The translations under genes were made by a program, and so were the position numbers. DNA of 64,000 nucleotides from positions 1-64,000 of the forward strand of contig NZ_PPDB01000003.1 of assembly GCF_002959855.1 (NCBI RefSeq), read 5' to 3'. Below are positions 1-9,670 of the stretch, piece by piece; position 1 is the first letter of the stretch, and every line of letters starts with the position of its first letter. Source of the DNA: Veillonella denticariosi JCM 15641 (GTDB lineage Bacteria > Bacillota > Negativicutes > Veillonellales > Veillonellaceae). Below the pieces are notes generated by a model. The model made no database searches. It saw only the letters and a program-made list of their open reading frames with translations, and was not told the DNA's origin.

Positions 1-89
1 AAGCAAGCTTCCGTCGCTCTTCGTTCGACTTGCATGTGTTAAGCACGCCGCCAGCGTTCGTCCTGAGCCAGGATCAAACTCTCCAAGAT
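1..89 (-). rRNA. rrs: 16S ribosomal RNA, 5' end (partial)
   Basis: The complement carries the universal bacterial 16S start (AGAGTTTGATCCTGGCTCAG, the 27F primer site, at about 63-82) followed by the conserved ACGAACGCTGGCGGCGTGCT block. The gene is read leftwards and leaves the window at base 1, so only the first 90 or so bases are present. The mature 5' end is placed near 89 by E. coli numbering. The variable stretch after the conserved block resembles Veillonella 16S as I remember it; this is the best taxonomic clue in the window. Confidence 0.97.
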
Positions 90-158
90 ATCTTGAAGCT
101 ATTTGAATAGCTCATTTGTTTTGTTGTCGCTACACTTAAGTAGCTTTGAATTATGGTT

Positions 159-179
159 GGTTTTGACATCGTCAAAACC
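159..179 (-). other. Stem-loop in the rRNA leader
   Basis: A perfect 9-bp inverted repeat (GGTTTTGAC / GTCAAAACC) with a 3-base loop lies between the rRNA promoter and the 16S gene. It probably folds in the leader transcript, as part of pre-16S processing or antitermination. The role is inferred from position only. Confidence 0.5.
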
Positions 180-225
180 CGCACTCTGGCATATGTTCAA
201 TCGTTTTGATTGATTACCTATCATT

Positions 226-243
226 GTTCAGTTTTCAAAGATC
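226..243 (-). promoter_or_regulatory. boxA-like antitermination site in rRNA leader
   Basis: On the minus strand the leader reads GATCTTTGAAAACTGAAC, which resembles the Firmicute rRNA boxA (TTCTTTGAAAACT). It sits about 30 bases after the predicted transcription start, where Nus-factor antitermination signals of rRNA operons are normally found. Confidence 0.6.
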
Positions 244-276
244 TGTTCATCAGGTTCTCACCTAACGACTTGTATA

Positions 277-305
277 AGTATAGCAATCATTTTTTAAATC
301 GTCAA
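277..305 (-). promoter_or_regulatory. rRNA operon promoter
   Basis: On the minus strand, TTGACG (300-305) is followed by a 17-base spacer and TATACT (277-282). This is a strong sigma-70/A type promoter. The predicted start is near 270, giving a leader of about 180 bases before mature 16S. Confidence 0.85.
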
Positions 306-400
306 CCTCTTTTTCATGAGATTTTCAATTTACTTTTACCCAAAATTTCTCGCCATATTTATACTCACAATCACAACCAAATTCTCTAAAAATAGAGATA

Positions 401-430
401 GAAAACTCACAAACCTAAGTTTGTGAGTTT
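401..430 (-). terminator. Terminator of the tRNA operon
   Basis: A perfect 12-bp inverted repeat (403-414 with 419-430, 4-base loop) lies directly after tRNA-Lys in the direction of transcription. The following U-tract is short and interrupted, so termination may be partial. It separates the tRNA transcript from the rRNA promoter. Confidence 0.7.
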
Positions 431-435
431 AAATT

Positions 436-511
436 TGGTGACTCACCCGCGACTCGAACGCGGGACACCCTGATTAAAAGTCAGGTGCTCTGCCAACTGA
501 GCTAGTGAGTC
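436..511 (-). tRNA. tRNA-Lys (anticodon UUU)
   Basis: A 76-base cloverleaf with a 7-bp acceptor stem GACTCAC/GTGAGTC, discriminator A and encoded CCA. The anticodon loop is CTTTTAA, giving anticodon TTT. It is the last tRNA of a three-gene operon (His-Gln-Lys). Confidence 0.97.
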
Positions 512-515
512 ATGT

Positions 516-590
516 TGGCAGGGGTGGCTGGGATCGAACCAGCGCATAACGGAGTCAAAGTCCGTTGCCTTACCACTTGGCGACACCCCT
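516..590 (-). tRNA. tRNA-Gln (anticodon UUG)
   Basis: A 75-base cloverleaf with acceptor AGGGGTG/CACCCCT, encoded CCA and anticodon loop CTTTGAC (anticodon TTG). It is the middle gene of the tRNA operon, only 4 bases from tRNA-Lys. Confidence 0.97.
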
Positions 591-614
591 ACATTGATTA
601 TGATGTGTAGGTTA

Positions 615-691
615 TGGGGTGAGTAGTGGGGATCGAACCCACGCGTAACGGAGCCACAATCCGCCGTGTTAACCGCTTCACCATACCCACC
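615..691 (-). tRNA. tRNA-His (anticodon GUG)
   Basis: The cloverleaf has anticodon loop TTGTGGC (anticodon GTG), encoded CCA and the histidine-specific extra 5' G (position -1) opposite discriminator C. It is the first gene of the tRNA operon. Confidence 0.97.
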
Positions 692-734
692 ACCTTGTAG
701 GTATCAAAGGCATGTTGCCTTTGTAACAAAAAGA

Positions 735-763
735 ATTATATCGGTTTTAGAGAGTAGTGTCAA
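735..763 (-). promoter_or_regulatory. tRNA operon promoter (consensus)
   Basis: On the minus strand a perfect TTGACA (758-763), a 17-base spacer and a perfect TATAAT (735-740) lie 44 bases before tRNA-His. This is a full consensus sigma-70/A promoter. Confidence 0.9.
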
Positions 764-825
764 CACCTTTTTATAACTTTCTCATATTTTCCGGGCGCAC
801 AAGGAGTTGACCTTTTATACATAGA

Positions 826-915
826 AAATCCTCTTTTATATATTTCCGCCTCTTACTATGAGAATTGTTTCATTTCAATACTCAAAGACTCGTACCAATA
901 TATAAAAGAGGATTT
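826..915. repeat. Perfect 17-bp inverted repeat with structured interior
   Basis: The arms at 826-842 and 899-915 are exact reverse complements, separated by 56 bases. The interior contains a weaker stem (GAGAATTG / CAATACTC, one mismatch). It starts 16 bases after the spermidine synthase stop codon and may be its 3' structure. It lacks a U-tract, so it is not a normal intrinsic terminator. Confidence 0.6.
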
Positions 916-931
916 AACTATTTATAGGTTA

Positions 932-1771
932 TCACTTCTTAGGCAAGTATGCTTTCACAAAATTAGGCAATGCAAAAGCCGCCTTTTGAATATCCTGATT
1001 ATAATATTGAGTTTCAAAATTTTGTTCGCGATTAGGCGTCCACGTTAAAGGATCAAAGGTTTTAGATCCCAACGTAAAGCAATGCATGCCCGCCGGATAA
1101 ATCGGAATAAACGCCATGTAGAGTCGCGCAATCGGAAAATGGCTGTTAACATATCCGAACACCTTTTTCACCAGCGGTTGATGCAACATAGGTGATTCTG
1201 TCTGTTGCACAAATAAACCGTCCTTTTTTAGCGCTTTCAGAGTATTCTTATAAAAATCTTCAGTAAACAGGCCTTCCCCCGGACCGATCGGGTCGGAGCA
1301 GTCCACGATAATAACATCATAGTAGTCTTCGGCTTCCGCCATGAATCCTATACCGTCACCGATTTTCACTGTCAGCTTAGGGTTGTTCTCAATCATAGCT
1401 TTAGCGATGGTTGGCAAATATTGTTTTGCCAATTCCACAACCTTGCCGTCGATTTCAACCATTGTTACTTCTTTCACACAGTCATGGCGCACACATTCCC
1501 GTGCCACACCGCCATCGCCGCCGCCGATAATCAACACGCGTTCCGGACTAGGATGTAAAAACAAAGGTACGTGACTCATCATTTCATGATAGATAAATTC
1601 TTCGCGCTCGGATGTTTGGAATACACCGTCCAACGCGAGCATCATTCCATATTCTTTGGACTTAAATACTTCGATTTTCTGAAATTCAGACTCACCGGAA
1701 TATACGACCTCTTCCGCCTCGGCACTGAGACGCAAATAAGGTGTCTGCTCCTCTGTAATCCATTGACTCAC
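932..1771 (-). CDS. speE: Spermidine synthase (polyamine aminopropyltransferase)
   Basis: A 279-residue protein of the family's usual length. It transfers an aminopropyl group from decarboxylated S-adenosylmethionine to putrescine in the cytoplasm. The nucleotide-binding motif GGGDGG is at residues 83-88, an acidic VEID follows at 105-108, and the active-site VDCSDP is at 156-161. Translation starts at GTG with AGGAGG eight bases upstream, so the start is well supported. It appears monocistronic. No AdoMet decarboxylase gene is seen nearby. Confidence 0.93.
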   Translation of the reverse strand: MSQWITEEQTPYLRLSAEAEEVVYSGESEFQKIEVFKSKEYGMMLALDGVFQTSEREEFIYHEMMSHVPLFLHPSPERVLIIGGGDGGVARECVRHDCVKEVTMVEIDGKVVELAKQYLPTIAKAMIENNPKLTVKIGDGIGFMAEAEDYYDVIIVDCSDPIGPGEGLFTEDFYKNTLKALKKDGLFVQQTESPMLHQPLVKKVFGYVNSHFPIARLYMAFIPIYPAGMHCFTLGSKTFDPLTWTPNREQNFETQYYNQDIQKAAFALPNFVKAYLPKK

Positions 1772-1887
1772 GATAAATACCTCCTACTGCTTACAACCTA
1801 CTGTTAAAAACCTATTTGACTATAGAAAATTAATACAATTACATAATAGTGAACTTAACTATATATACTCGACTAATTAATAATATA

Positions 1888-1913
1888 ACGCATCGCAGAA
1901 AGCTGCGATGCGT
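1888..1913 (-). terminator. Terminator after the cyclophilin operon
   Basis: An 11-bp perfect stem (1888-1898 with 1903-1913, loop AAAG) is followed on the minus strand by a TA-rich, U-containing tail. It lies 29 bases beyond the end of the C39-like gene and closes the glyoxalase-to-C39 operon. Confidence 0.65.
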
Positions 1914-1942
1914 ATAGAACAATATCGATAACCTTATACGCC

Positions 1943-2572
1943 CTATCCCTTGCGACTAATATAGCAGAAGCCGCCGCCTAAAATGGTATCTTTCATCCAC
2001 TTCGCTAATGAAAAGTCACGAATTTCACCTTCGTCAAAGATGCCGCAACGAATATCGTCACCAGCGTTAAAAATCTTATAAATAGGAACCCAATGCCATG
2101 TGTAAAGAGCTCGTTCCTTACCTTTATGACGATTCAAAAATGCTACGGGCACATCTTGCGCCAACGCATCACGGATAAATTTAGCTGCCGCTTCCACCTC
2201 TACACGAGAGGCACAGAACGGAGAGACAGTAAGCATATGTACCTCATAAGGTAAACTTTCATCACCTAAAAGGCGATCCAAGCCACGTTCCATCCATTGC
2301 GTTTTATATAAACCGCCACCAAAACGCGGTTTAACATAATTCCACACCAGATTCATGCGTTCTAATGCAAGCGCCTGATCAGATGTAGTCGCAACATCGA
2401 GCACCCCATCACGAAACTGTGAATAGCTCAATACTTGTGTGGCCGTCGTCGGACCGCAACCGGCCAAACGTTGCCACTCGTCCTTAAACCATTCCTGATC
2501 ATAACCATGTGATATCTTACCGTTCACATCGATATATAACCACTCAGGATGTTTAATCGATACATCAGTCAT
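1943..2572 (-). CDS. C39-like (papain-fold) protein of unknown function
   Basis: A 209-residue soluble protein. From the chosen ATG, Cys39 sits in a GCGPTT motif typical of papain-like/C39-like cysteine peptidases, and His160 lies in TWHWVPIY; Asp180 could complete a triad. There is no signal peptide, so it is predicted cytoplasmic. An upstream TTG at 2587 is in frame, but the ATG at 2572 has AAGG eight bases before it and is preferred. It starts 4 bases after the cyclophilin stop and is the last gene of a tight operon. Substrate and activity are unknown. Confidence 0.65.
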   Translation of the reverse strand: MTDVSIKHPEWLYIDVNGKISHGYDQEWFKDEWQRLAGCGPTTATQVLSYSQFRDGVLDVATTSDQALALERMNLVWNYVKPRFGGGLYKTQWMERGLDRLLGDESLPYEVHMLTVSPFCASRVEVEAAAKFIRDALAQDVPVAFLNRHKGKERALYTWHWVPIYKIFNAGDDIRCGIFDEGEIRDFSLAKWMKDTILGGGFCYISRKG

Positions 2573-2576
2573 CTTA

Positions 2577-3011
2577 CTAGCCTTCAATTACTTCTACGGT
2601 TTCCATGATATCTCCTTGATGGATACCGTCCACAACATCCATGCCTTCAATCACTTTACCGAATACGGTATGCACGCCATCTAAATGAGGTTGCGGTTCA
2701 TATACGATAAAAAACTGACTGCCGCCCGTATTAGGGCCGCGATGCGCCATGGACAAAGCGCCTCTTTCATGTTTATGAGGATTACCGATCAATTCGTCTT
2801 TAATTGTATAGCCGGGACCACCTGTACCATTTCCCATAGGACAGCCGCCTTGTGCAACAAAGCCGGGAATAACACGATGGAATGTAAGGCCGTTGTAAAA
2901 GCCCTGCTTAATCAGCTCAACAAAATTTTCCACCGTACCAGGTGCTTCCTTATCAAATAGTTCAATTACAATATCGCCGCCATTAGCCATATGAATTTTT
3001 GCTTGTTTCAT
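2577..3011 (-). CDS. Cyclophilin-type peptidyl-prolyl cis-trans isomerase
   Basis: A 144-residue single-domain cyclophilin that speeds cis-trans isomerisation of peptide bonds before proline. Family signatures visible are [13 protein letters not shown] near residues 44-56 and GSQFFIVY near 97-104. No signal peptide is present, so it is cytoplasmic. Its ATG overlaps the stop of the upstream tcdA gene (ATGA), showing translational coupling, and GGAGG lies 10 bases upstream. Confidence 0.93.
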   Translation of the reverse strand: MKQAKIHMANGGDIVIELFDKEAPGTVENFVELIKQGFYNGLTFHRVIPGFVAQGGCPMGNGTGGPGYTIKDELIGNPHKHERGALSMAHRGPNTGGSQFFIVYEPQPHLDGVHTVFGKVIEGMDVVDGIHQGDIMETVEVIEG

Positions 3012-3715
3012 TGTTCAGGTACCTCCAAAATCGTACGCAACACATGGGCTGCTAATATAAAACCCGCCACAGGTGGCACAAAACTGCATGTACCGGGGCT
3101 CGTTTCATCGCCCCGAAACTGTGGCTTCGTCGGTTTTTCTGCAGAAAATAAAACTAACTGTTTTTTTATGCCTCGTTTTTTTAGTTCTCGCCGCATAACG
3201 CGTGCCAACGGACACGTATGGGATTTAGAAATATCGGCAATCATCAGTTTTTCAGGATAAAAACGGTTTCCCCCGCCCATGCAGGAAATTACGGGGATAC
3301 TTTCACGTTGGCACACCTCGATAATATTGATCTTTGCCGTCACCATATCAATGGCATCGATAACATAATCGACACGCAAACTTTCAATAAAACCGGGATG
3401 CGATTCCTCCGTATACATTATATCGTGTATTTCAACGACTGCATCAGGATTAATGGAAAGAGCGCGTTCCTTAGCGACCTCCACCTTGCGTCGACCTATG
3501 GATGCATAGGTCGTAATCATCTGACGATTTAAATTGCTGGGTGCAACCGAATCCCCGTCGATTAAAACTATACGCCCCACACCGGCACGAACAAGTGCCT
3601 CTAAAGCACCGCCTCCGACACCGCCTACCCCAAACAGGGCGACAGATGTATCTTTCAACGTGTCGATTTTATCCGCTCCCACTAACCATTCGAGACGCGT
3701 CAGCATATGTTCCAT
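3008..3715 (-). CDS. tcdA: tRNA threonylcarbamoyladenosine dehydratase
   Basis: A 235-residue E1-like (ThiF/MoeB family) enzyme, also called CsdL/YgdL. It uses ATP to cyclise t6A37 to ct6A in tRNA. The nucleotide-binding loop GVGGVGG is at about residues 29-35 and the Arg finger region SNLNRQ is near 60-65. The C-terminal part has the [15 protein letters not shown] motif typical of TcdA rather than ThiF. Its ATG overlaps the TAA of the glyoxalase gene by one base, and its stop overlaps the cyclophilin start. Confidence 0.9.
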   Translation of the reverse strand: MEHMLTRLEWLVGADKIDTLKDTSVALFGVGGVGGGALEALVRAGVGRIVLIDGDSVAPSNLNRQMITTYASIGRRKVEVAKERALSINPDAVVEIHDIMYTEESHPGFIESLRVDYVIDAIDMVTAKINIIEVCQRESIPVISCMGGGNRFYPEKLMIADISKSHTCPLARVMRRELKKRGIKKQLVLFSAEKPTKPQFRGDETSPGTCSFVPPVAGFILAAHVLRTILEVPEQ

Positions 3716-4089
3716 TAATATTTACCTGACGGAATAATCTCCGTCCAATACCCATCAGGATCCGCAATAAAATAAATACCCATATCCGTATTTTCATAAG
3801 CTACGACACCCATGTCTTTATGTTTTTTGAGCGCCGCCTCATAATCATCCACATAGAAGGCCAAATGGGATTCATTATCCCCTAAATTATAAGGGCGATT
3901 CCAATCGCGCAACCATGTGAGTTCAAGCTCATGTGCCGTATAAGGGCTCTTCAGATACACGAGGATGAAAGCACCGCTTGGATCCTCCAGCCGACGGGAC
4001 TCCTCCAATAGTAATGCTTCTTTATAAAAAGCAAGACTCTTGTCTAAGTCCTTCACATTGATATTATTATGAGCAAAAGAAAACTTCAT
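3715..4089 (-). CDS. gloA: Glyoxalase I (lactoylglutathione lyase family)
   Basis: A 124-residue protein of the vicinal-oxygen-chelate fold. All four metal ligands of the GloA type are in register: His7, Glu56, His75 and Glu117. It should convert the hemithioacetal of methylglyoxal to S-lactoyl-thiol. Whether glutathione or another thiol is the cofactor cannot be seen here. It is the first gene of a four-gene operon with tcdA, the cyclophilin and the C39-like protein. AAAGGAG lies just before the ATG. Confidence 0.88.
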   Translation of the reverse strand: MKFSFAHNNINVKDLDKSLAFYKEALLLEESRRLEDPSGAFILVYLKSPYTAHELELTWLRDWNRPYNLGDNESHLAFYVDDYEAALKKHKDMGVVAYENTDMGIYFIADPDGYWTEIIPSGKY

Positions 4090-4242
4090 AGAAACTCCTT
4101 TATAAATACAGTATGTTTTTGTAGGAATTATCCTTCTATAATAGTATCACATTTAGCAATTCCATACCATATATTGTAAATCACGGTATCTATCATATTC
4201 CACAACGGATATAACCATTTTTACATCAAATATATAATCCGC

Positions 4243-7200
4243 CTAATTAATAACGAATCGCGCCGTACTGCCAGCATCGCCACGAGTTACTTCAAGATGT
4301 GCCGGTATACGGGATTTCAACTCAGGCACATGGGATATAATGCCGATGAGGCGTCCCGACGATTGTAGTTGCACCAAGGTTTCCATCGCCAGTTCCAACG
4401 TATCCGGATCCAAAGTACCAAACCCTTCATCGATGAAAATCGTATCCATATGGATTCCGCCTGCATAGCTTTGAATAACATCCGCCAAGCCTAAGGCTAG
4501 CGCCATAGATGCGAGAAATGTTTCTCCGCCGGATAATGTATTCGCCGGCCTCGACTGACCCGTGAAAGCATCCATCACGGCTAAATCAAGCCCCTGCTTA
4601 CCTCGTCCGCCGCCAATATAGTCGGACCGTTCTAAAAAATAACGGCTGCGACTCATTCTCTGCAATCGTAAATTCGCCGCGTATACCACTTCATCCAAGA
4701 TAGCACCTAATACATAACGCTCAAAGGTAACATTTTTAAAGCCTTGTGCTCCGCCATTCGCTAAATCATTAAGACGTCCAAGAAATTCCACTTCATCACA
4801 AGCTTCACCCATAGCCGCATCAAGGACTTCTAATTTCCGGAGTGCATCCTCTATTTGTTCTGATTCCTTGTCCCATGTGGCAAGAGCGCCTACTATATCA
4901 TCACGGGATTGTACCGCGGCTTCATACATTTCATCAGATACCATATCTTCAGGCTTTACTGTTGAATCCGATTTCTTTTGTGCCGATTCATATACGGCTT
5001 GTGCCTTCTGATAATCATCATCTAATATTTTTAACTTCTCACGATACGTATCGCATTGTTCATAGTCCGCCAGTTGTTCTTCAAATTCAGACTCTACCAA
5101 GTCTATCGCCGCAAGAGACTGTTCGTACGCTTTACGAACAGTTGCTAAAGATTCTGCCTCCTGTCTAACCTGAGACGTGAACGTATCGACACGACCTTTA
5201 TCACCGCTAACCGTTTGTCGTGCGCTTTCCAGTCGCGTTCGAGCCTTCGTGACATCCTCATCGTATGTGCTTAACTCCGCCTTCAAGTTAGTCAGCTTTA
5301 TCCGCCAAGTATCGATATCATCTATACGCAAATTAACCGATAGCGTATCCGTTTTCGCCTGAACCGTTCCGATTTTCACATCTAATCGGTGAGCCTCTGA
5401 TGCGACAGTATCCTTAGCCTTTTCTAAATCAGAAACCTCCTTCTCCGCAGCAACAAGTGCCTCTTCTTTGTGGCGAAGTGTATCCTGCAGTACCTCGGTA
5501 TCCGTACGCAACGCTTCTAATCGAATCACATCAGCTCGCAAAGACGTATAGGTATCATCGAAAGTATCAGCAGAAAATCCGTCGATCATAGAGGCAATAT
5601 CATCTTGTTGTTTATCAAGAGTTGCTTCAGCTTCAGCTATTCTCTGCGCCAGAGACTCTTTCGCGCCCTGCTCCTTCGCCAACGTTTCTATCAAATCCTG
5701 ATATAACTTGCGAGCCGTGTCCACTTCTTTCTTCGTAGGATATAACTCCGGCTTCTTCGCCAGCGCAGGATGTTCCAACGAACCGCACACAGGGCACGGT
5801 GCGTTATCTTTTACAAGGTCGGCCAGTTCATAAGCGCGCCCCTCCTGTAACAGATGTTCCAAGCGCTCCAACTGTACTTTGGCGGAATGCACCTCATTAT
5901 CTAATTTAGACAATCTCTCGACTTTATTATCCATAGCATGTGAAAGTGTCTGCCATTCAGACTGTACTGTTTTGAAAGTATCCAGTACAGACAGTCTGTC
6001 CTTTACGGTATGAATCCGATCAGTTTCTTTTATATTTGAACTTATCCTGTCCCGCAAAGTCTGTATCTCATGTTGTAGATTTTGAACGTTCTCCCGTCCG
6101 AGCAAAGCGGCTTTCTCAGCTTGTACCACATCATACTCGGCACGTTTTTTTATTAAAGAATCGAGTTCCTTTTGAGTCGACTCTAATTCTATCAAGCTTT
6201 CAGCCTGCTGTTCCCAGTACGTCAACGTTACCCGATTTTTCTGCATCGCATCCGACTGCGCCTGTAGCACCTCATAAGCTTTACAACATTGGGCCTCAAC
6301 CACTTGAGCTGTAACCAGTGACGTCTGTGCCTCCGCCAAGGTTTTCTCTAACGTATGTAAGTTGTCCGCCTTATTTTTATGTTGTTTATATAATTCATAT
6401 ACAGGCTTTAAGGCCGTCAAGAACTGTACTTGCCGAGCCAGTTTACATCGCTCAGGTTCTTTCGCTTTCACCTTATCCAGAGCGATTTGTGCATCAAGCA
6501 AAGACTGTTTCACCTGATTATATAAAGCCCATCTGTTACGCAATGCATCATAATCCGCAACAATGCGCACCGCCTCATCACGTTGTTTCTCAAGTACATC
6601 GCGTTGCGGTACGCGGGACGCTAATAATTGCCGTACATGCTCTATCGTCAATATCGGTGTATCTTCATCGTGGGGAATCGATTGCAAAACAATCTGCTGT
6701 TTAGTCAGATTTTCCTCAATTCCCTGCTTGGACGATTCGTACGCCTCCTTTAAAGCCTCTTGTAATCTTCGGTACAACTCGGTTCTAAACAGCGTATGCA
6801 GTAATTCTTCACGTTCACCCGTAGACGCGACCAGTAATTTTCGAAATTCTCCTTGCGGTAAAAGGACGACCTGTAAAAATTGGTCCTTCCGAAATCCGAT
6901 AATACTTTGAACGGATTCACGTACAGCTGCCGCCGATGTGGCAATCACCTGCCATTCACCGTCCTCCATAGCATACACGGTCGCACTGGCATTCTGTTCA
7001 CGCATACCGGTGCCCCGTTTCTTTGCCACCAACTGCTTCGGTAATCGCTCTATACGATATTCTTTTTCTCCGATGGCAAAGGTGAATTCAACGCGCGTCA
7101 TCGTATGAGGTTCCGCAAAATCGCTACGTATGGCATCCGTCTTGCGCACTTCTCCGCTGGGCTCGCCATATAACGCGTATACGATGGCATCCAGAATAGA

Positions 7201-7326
7201 TGTTTTCCCCGCCCCCGTAGGACCGGAAATAAGAAACATCGAATGACCTTCCAGTGCATTAAAGTCCAATGATATCGTATCGCGATACGGACCGAAGGCC
7301 TGCATAGTCAATGAAATAGGCTTCAT
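4243..7326 (-). CDS. sbcC: SbcC, ATPase subunit of the SbcCD nuclease
   Basis: A 1027-residue SMC-like (Rad50 family) ATPase. Walker A (GPTGAGKT) is at residues 35-42. Two long coiled coils flank a zinc hook (CPVCG) near residue 510. The C-terminal lobe has the ABC signature LSGGE and the Walker B run IFIDEGFGTLD. With SbcD it opens hairpins and processes DNA ends and cruciforms. Its ATG follows the sbcD stop codon directly, so the two are cotranscribed and probably made in a fixed ratio. Confidence 0.95.
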   Translation of the reverse strand: MKPISLTMQAFGPYRDTISLDFNALEGHSMFLISGPTGAGKTSILDAIVYALYGEPSGEVRKTDAIRSDFAEPHTMTRVEFTFAIGEKEYRIERLPKQLVAKKRGTGMREQNASATVYAMEDGEWQVIATSAAAVRESVQSIIGFRKDQFLQVVLLPQGEFRKLLVASTGEREELLHTLFRTELYRRLQEALKEAYESSKQGIEENLTKQQIVLQSIPHDEDTPILTIEHVRQLLASRVPQRDVLEKQRDEAVRIVADYDALRNRWALYNQVKQSLLDAQIALDKVKAKEPERCKLARQVQFLTALKPVYELYKQHKNKADNLHTLEKTLAEAQTSLVTAQVVEAQCCKAYEVLQAQSDAMQKNRVTLTYWEQQAESLIELESTQKELDSLIKKRAEYDVVQAEKAALLGRENVQNLQHEIQTLRDRISSNIKETDRIHTVKDRLSVLDTFKTVQSEWQTLSHAMDNKVERLSKLDNEVHSAKVQLERLEHLLQEGRAYELADLVKDNAPCPVCGSLEHPALAKKPELYPTKKEVDTARKLYQDLIETLAKEQGAKESLAQRIAEAEATLDKQQDDIASMIDGFSADTFDDTYTSLRADVIRLEALRTDTEVLQDTLRHKEEALVAAEKEVSDLEKAKDTVASEAHRLDVKIGTVQAKTDTLSVNLRIDDIDTWRIKLTNLKAELSTYDEDVTKARTRLESARQTVSGDKGRVDTFTSQVRQEAESLATVRKAYEQSLAAIDLVESEFEEQLADYEQCDTYREKLKILDDDYQKAQAVYESAQKKSDSTVKPEDMVSDEMYEAAVQSRDDIVGALATWDKESEQIEDALRKLEVLDAAMGEACDEVEFLGRLNDLANGGAQGFKNVTFERYVLGAILDEVVYAANLRLQRMSRSRYFLERSDYIGGGRGKQGLDLAVMDAFTGQSRPANTLSGGETFLASMALALGLADVIQSYAGGIHMDTIFIDEGFGTLDPDTLELAMETLVQLQSSGRLIGIISHVPELKSRIPAHLEVTRGDAGSTARFVIN

Positions 7327-8502
7327 TTAGTCCTCCTTTACGATACGGTCCCACAAAGAATTGATATAGGATGTTTCCCGCTCCGTCAACGGCTGTTGCC
7401 AGACAGACTCGGCGAATTGATTGAACAGCTCCCGCTCATTAAGCGATTTAAAAATAGGATCCGATATTTCCGCCGTCGGCATTGCAACTCGGCCGACCAG
7501 CTCAATGGTCATACACTGATGATACACTTGCCTCAACTTTGCCATTCCATCCATTACCGGTATCGTATCGAGCAGGCGAACCTGTACATAATCATCACGA
7601 TATGCATTTTGAAGAGCTGTACTATTCAGCAAATCTTCAAAATATCCTTCAAGAATCACCACATCCCGCTTCGCCTCAACAGGAATGGTATCAACCTCAA
7701 CCTGCCCTTTCCCATCCATATCGACAATGGTAAAAGATTTTTTCTGCGCATGCTCATCAAAGGAATATTTTAAAGGAGATCCGCTATAACGAATATAGTC
7801 CGCCCCCATGCGTTGCGGTCCATGCAAATGACCGAGAGCCGTATAATGAAAGTCTTTAAATACAGCCGGATTAACCATCTCGCTGCCCCCAAGTGATAAG
7901 GTGCGCTCTGAACCGCCTACCTCGCCGCCCATCACAAAGGCATGACTAAGTGCGATAGAACGCATACCGTTCGGAACCTGACTCTGCAGATGTTCACTCC
8001 AGGCCTGATACATATGGTCATAACTATGAAGATTAGTAACCGACTCCTCGGCAGATATACTTTCACCAAGTCCTAGACTAACCGCTATACGTCTCGGCTC
8101 GCTAAAAGGCATCGGACAGATTGCCACCGCCCCATCGGAAGCCTCGAAAACATAGGGTTCCAATGAACGTTGCGGAGCCCCCCAGATATGAATACCGGAA
8201 CGGCCGAGCATCGAACGACCGACCTCGAGCCGTTCCGCCCCATCGTGATTTCCGCTGACCACAAACAAGGTAATCTTATAATCCATGGCGAGGCGGGTAA
8301 TGATGGAATCCCATAATTCAACAGCCTCCACAGGCGGTACCGCACGATCGAATACATCGCCCGCCAAAAGCACTCCATCTATTTTTTCATCACGAAGGAT
8401 ATGGAAAAACTGATGTTCTAACACATGGGCCTGATCATCTGTTAAGTATTGACCGTAAAAGATACGCCCCAAATGCCAATCCGCCGTATGTAGCAAACGC
8501 AT
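7327..8502 (-). CDS. sbcD: SbcD, nuclease subunit of SbcCD
   Basis: A 391-residue Mre11-type metallophosphoesterase. Metal-binding motifs are Asp8 and His10 (TADWHLG), Asp49 (LAGDVFDR) and Asn85-His86 (SGNHDGAE), with a later GHLHGPQ motif. It provides the 3'-5' exonuclease and endonuclease activity of SbcCD. The length is typical of SbcD. It is the first gene of the sbcDC pair. A possible -10 (TATAAT, 8552-8557) lies upstream without a good -35. Confidence 0.95.
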   Translation of the reverse strand: MRLLHTADWHLGRIFYGQYLTDDQAHVLEHQFFHILRDEKIDGVLLAGDVFDRAVPPVEAVELWDSIITRLAMDYKITLFVVSGNHDGAERLEVGRSMLGRSGIHIWGAPQRSLEPYVFEASDGAVAICPMPFSEPRRIAVSLGLGESISAEESVTNLHSYDHMYQAWSEHLQSQVPNGMRSIALSHAFVMGGEVGGSERTLSLGGSEMVNPAVFKDFHYTALGHLHGPQRMGADYIRYSGSPLKYSFDEHAQKKSFTIVDMDGKGQVEVDTIPVEAKRDVVILEGYFEDLLNSTALQNAYRDDYVQVRLLDTIPVMDGMAKLRQVYHQCMTIELVGRVAMPTAEISDPIFKSLNERELFNQFAESVWQQPLTERETSYINSLWDRIVKED

Positions 8503-8621
8503 AACAAGCCGCCCTTCCCCAAACTAAAATAACAATCGATTCATTACCCTTATTATACAATGAACACCATCACAATACATCTTGCTAAAATCATGACATA
8601 TACTCTATAGGCCTATATGGC

Positions 8622-8657
8622 CTGTAGACATTATATAGACTGTAAACATTATATGTA
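8622..8657. repeat. Two-copy 18-bp direct repeat
   Basis: CTGTAGACATTATATAGA (8622-8639) is followed at once by a copy with 15 of 18 matches (8640-8657). It lies in the gap between nfo and sbcD. Just before it is the inverted repeat AGGCC-N5-GGCCT. No function is evident. Confidence 0.45.
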
Positions 8658-8728
8658 CTTCTTAAATACTGTATCTGCTTTGTGTAACTCTTTTATCAAA
8701 ACGTTAACCGCTACATATAAAACCAAGA

Positions 8729-9565
8729 TTAAGCATTTTCAACGATGGAGCGAAGCATGCTGATTTCTCGTGCATATCCGTCCAATTCATTAGGCGTCTC
8801 CAAATAAAACGGCAAATTCGTCAACTTCGGATGGGTGACAATTCTTGCGATAGCATCGATGCCGATATGCCCTTCTCCGATTTTTTCATGACGATCCTTA
8901 TGAGCACCGCGAGGATTTTTAGAATCATTGAGATGAATTGCCTTTAAACGGTCTAGCCCTACAAATCGGTCAAATTCATCAAGCACGCCGTCCAAATCAT
9001 CTATAATGTCATAGCCTCCTTCGTGAATATGGCAGGTATCGACACAGACGCCCATATATTCTTTCAGTTTAACGCCATCGATGATGCGGGCAATTTCTTC
9101 AAAACGGGAACCCACTTCAGTACCTTTCCCCGCCATCACTTCCAGCAGAACCGTGGTCTTCATGCCAGGAAACAGCACCTCGTTCAAACAGTCGACGATA
9201 TATTCAATTCCTTGATCCACGCCTTGCTTCACATGACTGCCCGGGTGAAAGTTATACATCTGTCCCGGCAGATATTCCATGCGCTCCAAATCCTCCATCA
9301 TAGACTGTTTAGCAAAATTTCGTAAATCCTCCTTCGCCGCACACGGATTATATGTATACGGCGCATGTGCTAAAATCGTTCCGAAGTTATGTTCCTTCAT
9401 ATATGCATCAAGAGCGTTCATATCTTCAACATCTAATGCACGCATGCCGCCACCACGAGGGTTGCGGGTAAAATATTGGAACGTATTGCCACCGATAGCG
9501 GTCGCTTCTTTCCCCATATGTAAATAACCTTTACTGATTGATAAATGACTACCTATAACAAACAT
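8729..9565 (-). CDS. nfo: Endonuclease IV (AP endonuclease)
   Basis: A 278-residue TIM-barrel enzyme of the Nfo family. It cleaves DNA 5' to abasic sites in base-excision repair and acts in the cytoplasm. The N-terminus ([10 protein letters not shown]) and motifs such as [29 protein letters not shown] and the terminal LETPNE region give the His/Glu/Asp trinuclear zinc ligands. AGAGGTG lies four bases before the ATG. It is probably monocistronic. Confidence 0.95.
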   Translation of the reverse strand: MFVIGSHLSISKGYLHMGKEATAIGGNTFQYFTRNPRGGGMRALDVEDMNALDAYMKEHNFGTILAHAPYTYNPCAAKEDLRNFAKQSMMEDLERMEYLPGQMYNFHPGSHVKQGVDQGIEYIVDCLNEVLFPGMKTTVLLEVMAGKGTEVGSRFEEIARIIDGVKLKEYMGVCVDTCHIHEGGYDIIDDLDGVLDEFDRFVGLDRLKAIHLNDSKNPRGAHKDRHEKIGEGHIGIDAIARIVTHPKLTNLPFYLETPNELDGYAREISMLRSIVENA

Positions 9566-9670
9566 AAAACACCTCTAACCTGAAAAATTCTTAAAATCTT
9601 ACAATCTATTAATAATACACCTAACATAAACCTATAAACCAAAATGAATCGTCCCTGTATTAAAACTATA

